DNA of 5,046 bases from an uncultured Pelolinea sp. (GTDB lineage Bacteria; Chloroflexota; Anaerolineae; Anaerolineales; Anaerolineaceae), in assembly GCA_937902055.1 (NCBI GenBank), contig CALGUJ010000092.1, forward strand, positions 1 through 5,046, written 5' to 3'. How positions within the stretch are numbered: the first letter of the stretch is position 1; each line of letters begins with the position of its first letter. The position numbers and the translations under genes are program-made. This document shows, piece by piece, positions 1 to 3,651 of this stretch. A model generated the notes under the pieces. It did no database searches, was not told the origin of the DNA, and worked only from the letters and a program-made list of their open reading frames with translations.

Positions 1-472
1 AATCGATCAGGTTGGGGCCGCGCCCCTGGGATTCGTTATCGTTCAGGTAGACTTCCACCTTGCGGCAAAGTTCCGGCAGCGCCGAGCCGCCGTAAGCGGC
101 TTTCAATTTCACGCCGTTGTAGCGCGGCGCGTTGTGGGAAGCCGTGATCATGATGCCGCCGATGGCATGCAGATTCTTAACAGTATAGGAGACCACCGGT
201 GTAGGCGCATCTGCCTGGCAAAGCAGCACTTTGAAACCGTTGGCAGCCAGAACACGCGCGGCTTCGCGCGCGTAGCGATCGGAGAGAAAGCGTGTGTCGA
301 ACCCCACCACCATCAATTTGGGGACCGGAGGGGGATCGATCACCATGCCGTTCAACCAGCCTTCGGAGTTGACCGCGTCGGCAATTGCCTGGGTTACGTT
401 GCGGAGATTATGGAACGTGAATGTATCGGATATGACTGCCCGCCAGCCATCGGTGCCAAAATTTATGGGCAT
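1..472 (-). CDS. Phosphoglucomutase/phosphomannomutase family protein, N-terminal part (runs off left edge)
   Basis: Alpha-D-phosphohexomutase that would interconvert hexose 1- and 6-phosphates in the cytoplasm through a phosphoserine. The visible 157 residues cover domain I and the beginning of domain II. They open with MPINFGTDGWRAVI, where FGTDGWR is the family's N-terminal signature, and contain the active-site loop TASHNAPRYNG at residues 110-120, with Ser112 as the expected phospho-acceptor. A conserved VGFDTRFLSDRYA stretch (56-69) precedes it. The usual proline after SHN is alanine here. The start is ATG at 470-472 on the minus strand, supported by a Shine-Dalgarno AAGGAG at 479-484 six bases upstream. 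The gene diverges from the lipoprotein gene at 630. Family members usually have about 450-550 residues, so roughly two thirds is missing. Substrate preference (glucose, mannose, glucosamine) cannot be told from this part, so no symbol is given. Confidence 0.93.
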   Translation of the reverse strand, partial: MPINFGTDGWRAVISDTFTFHNLRNVTQAIADAVNSEGWLNGMVIDPPPVPKLMVVGFDTRFLSDRYAREAARVLAANGFKVLLCQADAPTPVVSYTVKNLHAIGGIMITASHNAPRYNGVKLKAAYGGSALPELCRKVEVYLNDNESQGRGPNLID

Positions 473-478
473 AACTTG

Positions 479-484
479 CTCCTT
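479..484 (-). promoter_or_regulatory. Shine-Dalgarno site of the phosphohexomutase gene
   Basis: AAGGAG on the minus strand, six bases before the ATG at 472. It fixes the start codon, which agrees with the family's usual N-terminus (FGTDGWR starting at residue 5). Confidence 0.8.
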
Positions 485-506
485 ATCAAAGTAATTTTCA
501 CAAAAG

Positions 507-534
507 AAACCCCCAGGGTTAAACCTCGGGGTTT
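507..534 (-). terminator. Terminator-like hairpin in the phosphohexomutase leader (possible attenuator)
   Basis: Stem AAACCCC (507-513) pairs with GGGGTTT (528-534). After a C/C mismatch, AGG (515-517) pairs with CCT (524-526), leaving a six-base loop. Read on the minus strand, the stem ends in GGGGGTTT and runs straight into CTTTTG, the GC-stem-plus-T-run look of an intrinsic terminator. It lies inside the predicted leader of the mutase gene, between its promoter (591-619) and its Shine-Dalgarno site. It could therefore act as an attenuator rather than as the end of an operon. On the plus strand no good T-run follows. Confidence 0.5.
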
Positions 535-553
535 GAGTTAAATCCCTTTATGA

Positions 554-583
554 TTAAAAAGCCCATGTATTCAGCGAACACAT
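554..583 (-). CDS. Possible 9-residue leader ORF (MCSLNTWAF), speculative
   Basis: A tiny ORF whose ATG (581-583, minus strand) lies exactly seven bases beyond the TATAAT at 591-596. It would start at or next to the predicted transcription start, as a leaderless message. It ends with TAA at 554-556, 20 bases before the terminator-like hairpin. A second in-leader ORF (ATG at 564-566, 15 codons) reads into the hairpin and stops at 520-522. The placement resembles attenuation leaders, but there is no run of regulatory codons and no Shine-Dalgarno, and ORFs this short arise by chance. Confidence 0.15.
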   Translation of the reverse strand: MCSLNTWAF

Positions 584-590
584 GCCCGCT

Positions 591-619
591 ATTATAACCC
601 ATCGGCCGGCATAGTGTAA
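591..619 (-). promoter_or_regulatory. Sigma-70-type promoter for the phosphohexomutase gene
   Basis: Minus strand: -35 TTACAC (614-619), 17-base spacer, perfect -10 TATAAT (591-596). The predicted start near 584 gives a leader of about 110 bases that contains the hairpin at 507-534. It overlaps the proposed promoter of the divergent lipoprotein gene. Confidence 0.65.
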
Positions 620-622
620 AAT
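617..622 (+). promoter_or_regulatory. Candidate -10 box (TAAAAT) of the lipoprotein gene
   Basis: TAAAAT ends seven bases before the ATG at 630, so transcription would begin at or next to the start codon. No Shine-Dalgarno precedes this ATG, which fits a leaderless message. There is no recognisable -35 at the proper distance. The box overlaps the -35 of the opposite promoter. Confidence 0.4.
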
Positions 623-629
623 TACGCTT

Positions 630-1661
630 ATGTCATCCATGCCCTCAAACAAAGCGCTTTTTCGAATCGTCCTTTTAATGGCGGCAGTCGCGCTGCTGGC
701 CGGCGCCTGCAAGCCGAAAGAAGCCCAGGCTTCCCCCCAGGAAGTCCCCACTGTTGAAATCCCCACCCCCACTCCCATCCTGCCCGACCGGGCTGTGCTG
801 GTCGCGCCGCCGGATGTGGACGGGGCTATGACGGCGCAAGCCCAGGCAATTTTGACCGAATTGACCGCCGCATCCGGACTGCAATTCGAAACCCGCGCTG
901 AAATCAACGAAAACACGCTCACCCCTGACGTGAAGATCGTGGTGTTCCTCAACCATCCCGATAACCTCGGCACCCTGGCCGCCAGGGCTGCCGGAACGCA
1001 ATTCGTGGCCATCAGCTCGCTGGACTGGACCCCGCCTGCCAACGTCACCTTGATCCGCCAGCAGGAAAACGACGCGGCCTTTTTAGCGGGATACGCGGCT
1101 GCCATACTGGCGCCCAATTTTCGCGTGGGCGCGCTGCTGACCGCCGAAGACAGCGCGCTTGGGATGGCTTTTCAAAATGGAGTCGGGTATTATTGCGGTA
1201 CGTGCTCGGCGCTGATCAACCCGCTGAATTCTTACCCGATCGTGTCGGTGCAGTCCGCCGGCAGCGCGCCGGAGATCTGGCAGGCGGCTTTCGACCAGAT
1301 CAACACCAGCAAAGTCAACGTCCTCTACATTGACCGGGGCGCCATGTCCGCGCAATTATTGAGCTATCTGGCCGGCAAGGACCTGGCAGTGATCGCCAAC
1401 CAGGCGCCTCCCGATGAGAGCTTCGCCAACTGGGCCGGCTCGATCTACCTCGACACCCTCTCGCCCCTGCGCGAGATCTGGAATGACCTGATGGCGGGAA
1501 CGGGCGGAAAAACCCTGAACGCCGCTTACACCATCACGGATAATCATCAAATCGCCTTGACGGACGGCACAGTTTGGTTGAGCCCCGGCAAGCTGCGCCT
1601 GATGGATGACATAATCGCCCTGCTGCGCAACAACCAGATCAACACGCAAGCGGTGAATTAA
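630..1661 (+). CDS. Lipoprotein with a BMP/PnrA-like periplasmic-binding-protein fold (putative)
   Basis: Secreted lipoprotein of 343 residues. A basic N-terminus and hydrophobic core (residues 8-25) lead to LLAGAC, with Cys27 as the likely lipid-anchored residue (the -3 position is Ala, a relaxed lipobox). A Pro/Thr-rich linker (38-52) follows. The body looks like an ABC-transporter substrate-binding protein of the basic membrane protein (BMP/PnrA) type: alternating strands and helices, and the stretch ENDAAFLAGYAAAIL (146-160) followed by FRVGALLTAEDSALGMAFQNG resembles the 'FLAGYLAG...GxVG...F..G' region of that family. Ligand unknown; purine nucleosides are typical of PnrA. A CxxC pair (Cys189, Cys192) could form a disulfide. 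No permease or ATPase gene is adjacent, so it may be an orphan binding protein or sensor. An ATG at 639 is an alternative start. The family assignment comes from sequence style, not from an alignment. Confidence 0.72.
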   Translation: MSSMPSNKALFRIVLLMAAVALLAGACKPKEAQASPQEVPTVEIPTPTPILPDRAVLVAPPDVDGAMTAQAQAILTELTAASGLQFETRAEINENTLTPDVKIVVFLNHPDNLGTLAARAAGTQFVAISSLDWTPPANVTLIRQQENDAAFLAGYAAAILAPNFRVGALLTAEDSALGMAFQNGVGYYCGTCSALINPLNSYPIVSVQSAGSAPEIWQAAFDQINTSKVNVLYIDRGAMSAQLLSYLAGKDLAVIANQAPPDESFANWAGSIYLDTLSPLREIWNDLMAGTGGKTLNAAYTITDNHQIALTDGTVWLSPGKLRLMDDIIALLRNNQINTQAVN

Positions 1662-1665
1662 ATTT

Positions 1666-1713
1666 ACCCGCATGTAGCGGGTGTAGGGAGATATAAGTGC
1701 TCCTATAATTATT
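1666..1713 (+). terminator. Probable terminator region after the lipoprotein gene
   Basis: Four bases after the stop, ACCCGC (1666-1671) and GCGGGT (1677-1682) form a perfect six-pair stem with a five-base loop. It is followed by a second stem, TAGGGAG (1684-1690, one bulged G) with CTCCTA (1700-1705), and then the AT-rich TAATTATT (1706-1713). The first hairpin has no T-run and the second has only a weak one, so termination is plausible but not textbook. Confidence 0.45.
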
Positions 1714-1715
1714 CC

Positions 1716-1750
1716 AGGAGATCGCCGCGCCCTCCTTCGTCGGGCTCGCG
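1716..1750. repeat. Palindromic GC-rich element, likely a dispersed intergenic repeat
   Basis: The stretch AGGAGATCGCCGCGCCC then TCCTTCGTCGGGCTCGCG folds with CGCGCCC (1726-1732) against GGGC-TC-GCG (1742-1750). On the minus strand it reads GCGAGCCCGACGAAGGAGG... followed by GCGATCTCC. This resembles the widespread intergenic 'GCGAGC...GAAG...GC(A/G)ATCTC' family found in many bacterial genomes; that likeness is from memory. Only one copy is present here, so repetitiveness is not shown within the window. Confidence 0.35.
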
Positions 1751-1778
1751 AAAACATATTGATTATTACAATTGGCGC

Positions 1779-1802
1779 GTTGGGCGGGATTCCAATTCTG
1801 CC
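1779..1802 (+). repeat. REP-like unit B1 (degenerate)
   Basis: GTTG followed by GGCGGGATTCCAATTCTGCC. It is the same as unit B2 except for GTAG changed to GTTG and two C-to-T changes in the right arm, which still allow G-T wobble pairs. The sequence downstream to 1831 also resembles the sequence downstream of B2. Confidence 0.6.
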
Positions 1803-1841
1803 ATTAATTACGCAACGAAAACCTTATTTATGGGGATGTGC

Positions 1842-1865
1842 GGCGCATTTGGAAATGCGCCCTAC
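1842..1865 (-). repeat. REP-like unit A1 (intact)
   Basis: Plus strand GGCGCATTTGGAAATGCGCC followed by CTAC; on the minus strand, GTAG at the foot of a perfect 9-2-9 hairpin. The 34 bases at 1834-1867 are identical to 2589-2622 (unit A5). Confidence 0.82.
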
Positions 1866-1878
1866 GGGGGGGATGAGC

Positions 1879-1902
1879 GGCGCATATGGATATGCGCCCT
1901 AC
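1879..1902 (-). repeat. REP-like unit A2 (intact)
   Basis: Plus strand GGCGCATATGGATATGCGCC followed by CTAC. Perfect palindrome with a GG centre, 37 bases from unit A1 and identical in stem to unit A8. It faces unit B2, with the two GTAG feet eight bases apart. Confidence 0.82.
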
Positions 1903-1910
1903 GGGGGTGC

Positions 1911-1934
1911 GTAGGGCGGGATTCCAATCCCGCC
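1911..1934 (+). repeat. REP-like unit B2 (intact, second stem type, opposite orientation)
   Basis: GTAG followed by GGCGGGATTCCAATCCCGCC, a perfect 9-2-9 palindrome. It has the same foot, the same GGC/GCC base and the same CC centre as A units read on the minus strand, but different inner stem bases on both arms. It lies 21 bases beyond the RAYT stop codon. Confidence 0.8.
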
Positions 1935-1955
1935 AATTGAAACAGACGAAAATCC

Positions 1956-2477
1956 TTATTCATAATCCATCAATTTTATATTGGTAGGGATATCCTTCAA
2001 TCCACAGCCTTTAGAATAAAAACCAGATTGAATGAATTTACCAAAACTCGAGTAAGCATATTGTTCAGGCTCATCCACAAGATTATGTTTAACTGGATTC
2101 CAGTGAATATAATCGATGTGGTTTTGAAGATCCCTTTCATCGCGAATTACGTGATCCCAAAATCGTTTCTGCCAGAATGTAAAAGGGGATTGGATGTGAT
2201 TAGCAATTTTGTAATTCAGCGTGAAATTTCTCTTGAAACAATGAATGATCTTTGAGAAATTTGTAAAATTTTCAGGTAATTTCAGTATCCAATGGAAATG
2301 GTCGGGCATGAGGACATGGGCAAAAAGTTCAAATGAATAATATTTTTGGACGCTCACTAAGGTGTCGAAAAACAATGTGATATTCTGTGCCTGATTGAAG
2401 TATGGGAATCGATTTGCTGTTACAGAGGTTATGAACACAAAAGAATTGGGTTGATAATGGCGGCGATAATCCGGCAT
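1956..2477 (-). CDS. REP-associated tyrosine transposase (RAYT, HUH/Y1 superfamily)
   Basis: Single-strand DNA endonuclease/transferase of the IS200-like Y1 superfamily, expected to nick and rejoin DNA at REP hairpins. The 173 residues carry the RAYT order of motifs: YRRHY near the N-terminus (4-8), FVFITSVTANRFPYF (13-27), the metal-binding HUH motif in AHVLMPDHFHWIL (53-65, His60 and His62), WQKRFWDHVIRDERD (102-116) and DYIHWNPVKH (122-131), in which Tyr123 is the expected nucleophile. The length fits a compact RAYT. The start is ATG at 475-477 of the 2000s (2475-2477), preceded by AAGGGG (2486-2491) eight bases away. No frameshift or missing catalytic residue is seen, so it appears intact. 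Its base composition is visibly AT-richer than the neighbours, with codons such as AAT, TTT and AAA common, suggesting transfer. The flanking GTAG hairpins are its likely substrates. An ordinary IS200 TnpA is less likely given the WNPVKH motif and surrounding REPs. Confidence 0.9.
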   Translation of the reverse strand: MPDYRRHYQPNSFVFITSVTANRFPYFNQAQNITLFFDTLVSVQKYYSFELFAHVLMPDHFHWILKLPENFTNFSKIIHCFKRNFTLNYKIANHIQSPFTFWQKRFWDHVIRDERDLQNHIDYIHWNPVKHNLVDEPEQYAYSSFGKFIQSGFYSKGCGLKDIPTNIKLMDYE

Positions 2478-2485
2478 TGGTGATT

Positions 2486-2534
2486 CCCCTTTGGTGGTAT
2501 GAACAAATTATATATTATATGATCGGACGTACAA
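2486..2534 (-). promoter_or_regulatory. Candidate promoter and ribosome site of the RAYT gene
   Basis: Minus strand TATAAT at 2507-2512 (a second TATAAT at 2514-2519) with a weak -35 TTGTAC at 2529-2534, spacer 16. The predicted start near 2500 gives a short leader holding the Shine-Dalgarno core AGGGG (2486-2490). The -35 touches repeat unit A3, so REP structure or RAYT binding there could influence expression; that is inference. Confidence 0.45.
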
Positions 2535-2556
2535 CGCATTTGGAAATGCAGTTTAT
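2533..2556 (-). repeat. REP-like unit A3 (degenerate)
   Basis: AACGCATTTGGAAATGCAGT followed by TTAT. The core CGCATTTGGAAATGC is kept, but the stem base and the CTAC foot are lost. It begins an exact 32-base periodicity with A4 and A5. Confidence 0.6.
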
Positions 2557-2564
2557 GGATTAGC

Positions 2565-2588
2565 GGCGCATATGAAAATGCGTTTTAT
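2565..2588 (-). repeat. REP-like unit A4 (degenerate right arm)
   Basis: GGCGCATATGAAAATGCGTT followed by TTAT. The left arm is intact; the right arm and foot differ from GCGCCCTAC by four C-to-T changes, two of which leave G-T wobble pairs. Confidence 0.65.
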
Positions 2589-2596
2589 GGATGTGC

Positions 2597-2620
2597 GGCG
2601 CATTTGGAAATGCGCCCTAC
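2597..2620 (-). repeat. REP-like unit A5 (intact)
   Basis: GGCGCATTTGGAAATGCGCC followed by CTAC, a perfect palindrome. It lies in a 34-base exact match (2589-2622) to the left-side unit A1 across the RAYT gene. Confidence 0.82.
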
Positions 2621-2645
2621 GGCGAGGGTAAGAGAAAGGGTATGC

Positions 2646-2665
2646 GGTGCATTTGCGTATGCGTT
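2646..2665 (-). repeat. REP-like unit A6 (degenerate)
   Basis: GGTGCATTTGCGTATGCGTT followed by a T-run instead of CTAC. Pairing is partly kept through G-T wobbles. On the plus strand the hairpin plus T8 run (2664-2671) also looks like a weak intrinsic terminator. Confidence 0.5.
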
Positions 2666-2678
2666 TTTTTTGATAAGC

Positions 2679-2702
2679 GGCGCATATGGAAATGCGCCCT
2701 AC
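2679..2702 (-). repeat. REP-like unit A7 (near-intact)
   Basis: GGCGCATATGGAAATGCGCC followed by CTAC. It has one A/A mismatch in the stem and looks like a left arm of the CATAT type joined to a right arm of the AAATG type. Confidence 0.78.
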
Positions 2703-2716
2703 AGCAGGGGGTGAAC

Positions 2717-2740
2717 GGCGCATATGGATATGCGCCCTAC
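2717..2740 (-). repeat. REP-like unit A8 (intact)
   Basis: GGCGCATATGGATATGCGCC followed by CTAC, identical to A2 in hairpin and foot. A half copy (GATATGCGCGAC, 2749-2760) follows 9 bases after its foot. Confidence 0.82.
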
Positions 2741-2790
2741 GAGGGGGGGATATGCGCGACACGAAAAAAGATCCTTCGGGTTAAAATAAA

Positions 2791-2854
2791 GAGCGCGTCA
2801 TCAAACGCGCTTGATAAAAAATTGAGAGCCGGAGACGCCGACCCCGGCCCTCTC
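2791..2854. other. Two consecutive hairpins upstream of the alkyltransferase gene
   Basis: AGCGCGT (2792-2798) pairs with ACGCGCT (2805-2811) over a six-base loop. On the minus strand it is followed by TTTATTTT, terminator-like for antisense transcription. The second hairpin pairs GAGAG (2824-2828) and CCGG (2829-2832) with CCGG (2844-2847) and CTCTC (2850-2854), leaving a two-base bulge. Neither is followed by a T-run on the plus strand. An AAGGAGG at 2857-2863 has no start codon behind it. The role is unknown. Confidence 0.35.
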
Positions 2855-2920
2855 ATAAGGAGGAGAAGAAGAGAAGTCGCCCTTGTAGATACTATACGCC
2901 AATGCCCCTTTTTATTCATG

Positions 2921-2945
2921 ACGCTTAACCTACGCTTAACCTACG
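2921..2945 (+). repeat. 11-bp direct tandem repeat
   Basis: ACGCTTAACCT occurs twice in a row (2921-2931, 2932-2942), followed by a further ACG. It lies about 65 bases upstream of the predicted promoter of the alkyltransferase operon. It might be a regulator-binding repeat or simple slippage. Confidence 0.55.
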
Positions 2946-2985
2946 ATTTCGAACGCTTTTTCTACCCAAATTAACCCGCGGCAGG

Positions 2986-3013
2986 CTGAAATACGGTTTT
3001 TTCTTCATATAAT
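2986..3013 (+). promoter_or_regulatory. Promoter of the alkyltransferase-era-yhhN unit
   Basis: Perfect -10 TATAAT (3008-3013) with a weak -35 CTGAAA (2986-2991) and a 16-base spacer. The predicted start is near 3020. The local sequence TTCATATAATA recurs in front of era. Confidence 0.55.
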
Positions 3014-3053
3014 ATGAAAGTTGAAAATTGATCGTTGTGGAAAGGATGGGAAA

Positions 3054-3605
3054 TTGATCGAGAAAATCACGCAAGACCGGCCTCTGGCGGTGGCCATGGT
3101 GGAGAATACACCCGTCGGGACGATTGTGCTGGCGGCCAGCGATTTGGGCCTGGCTTACCTCAGCTTTCATGGATTGCAGGATTTTAAGACCCTGATCCTG
3201 GACAAATCCAACATCCCCGGCAGCCGGGCGCTGGAGATCGTGCACACTGCCGGACGGCAGGTGCAGGAATATTTTGACCGAAAACGCAAAGCCTTTGACA
3301 TACCCTTTGACCTGGAAGGCCAGCCGGAGTTCCGCCGCCAGGTTTTACTGGAAACCAGCCGCATCCCGTATGGGAAGACGCTGACCTACGGCGAGCTGGC
3401 CGCCCGCATCCACCGCCCGAAGGCGGGCCGCGCGGTGGGCGGCGCGCTGGCGCGCAACCCGCTGGCGCTGGTCATCCCCTGTCACCGCGTGGTGGCGGGC
3501 GGCGGCGGGCTGCACGGTTTTTCCGCGCCGGGCGGCCTGGCCACCAAGGCGCTGCTGTTGCGGCTGGAGGGATTGACAATCGAGGATGACCGGCTGGCTG
3601 CATAG
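3054..3605 (+). CDS. ogt: Methylated-DNA--[protein]-cysteine S-methyltransferase (O6-alkylguanine-DNA alkyltransferase)
   Basis: Suicide DNA-repair protein that moves the alkyl group from O6-alkylguanine (and O4-alkylthymine) to its own cysteine. Counted from the TTG at 3054 it has 183 residues. The N-terminal domain begins ENTPVGTIVLAASDLGLAYLSF; the C-terminal domain holds IPYGKTLTYGELAARI (helix-turn-helix start, Tyr112), RAVGGALARNPL (Arg126, the 'arginine finger', 17 residues before the active cysteine as in human MGMT; Asn135), the active site IPCHRVV with Cys143, and GFSAPGGLATKALLLRLEG with Glu172. All key residues are present. The start is uncertain: TTG 3054 has AAGGA seven bases upstream (3042-3046). 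TTG 3021 extends it by 11 residues and sits seven bases after the -10 box. ATG 3096 would fit the family's usual N-terminus but lacks a Shine-Dalgarno. era follows 46 bases later with no terminator between, so cotranscription is likely. Confidence 0.93.
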   Translation: MIEKITQDRPLAVAMVENTPVGTIVLAASDLGLAYLSFHGLQDFKTLILDKSNIPGSRALEIVHTAGRQVQEYFDRKRKAFDIPFDLEGQPEFRRQVLLETSRIPYGKTLTYGELAARIHRPKAGRAVGGALARNPLALVIPCHRVVAGGGGLHGFSAPGGLATKALLLRLEGLTIEDDRLAA

Positions 3606-3639
3606 GGATTTATGACCTGCCGCCGGGAGCGAACTTTCA

Positions 3640-3645
3640 TATAAT
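3640..3645 (+). promoter_or_regulatory. Candidate internal -10 box before era
   Basis: TATAAT within TTCATATAATA, the same 11 bases found around the -10 at 3008. It ends six bases before the era ATG, so a transcript from it would have almost no leader. No clear -35 and no usable Shine-Dalgarno are present (AAGGG at 3646-3650 is too close to the ATG). Confidence 0.4.
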
Positions 3646-3651
3646 AAGGGT

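Larger units (their letters stand above)
1779..2760. mobile_element. RAYT/REP locus: HUH transposase gene flanked by REP-like palindromes
   Basis: A single Y1/HUH transposase gene of the RAYT type (1956-2477) is bracketed by short imperfect palindromes: four on the left (1779-1934), six on the right (2533-2740), and a half copy at 2750-2760. Intact copies read GTAG, then a 9-base arm, a 2-base centre and the 9-base complement. From RAYT/REP literature, a GTAG or GGAG foot next to a hairpin is the recognition feature of these enzymes. No target-site duplication or outer inverted repeats are evident. The locus sits between housekeeping genes and is plainly more AT-rich in its coding part than its neighbours, which suggests acquisition. 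The outer limits given are those of the outermost copies seen, not defined element ends. Confidence 0.72.

Noticed and set aside
134..541. Plus-strand ORF over the mutase gene and its leader
   Set aside because: Opposite strand of a recognisable phosphohexomutase; the low-complexity His/Arg-rich product has no family features.
2028..2255. Plus-strand ORF opposite the RAYT gene
   Set aside because: Antisense to a gene with clear catalytic motifs; an open frame is expected by chance in AT-rich coding DNA of this composition.
2533..2760. CRISPR array
   Set aside because: The repeated units are short perfect or decayed palindromes with 12-29-base linkers that are themselves related (TTATGGAT, G-runs). 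Units vary in stem sequence, also occur across the transposase gene and in both orientations, and no cas gene is present. REP-like units explain it better.
2857..2863. Strong Shine-Dalgarno AAGGAGG in the intergenic region
   Set aside because: No ATG, GTG or TTG with an open frame follows at a usable distance; the only nearby TTG is followed at once by TAG.
2553..2974. Repeat-rich ORFs on both strands (2591-2974 plus, 2553-2762 minus)
   Set aside because: Their translations are only the REP units read through (recurring CGAFGNAPY- or RRAHIHMRR-like peptides); no codon bias, no Shine-Dalgarno, no family likeness.
3014..3031. ATG directly after the -10 box at 3008-3013
   Set aside because: It opens only a five-codon frame out of register with the alkyltransferase, and lies upstream of the expected transcription start.
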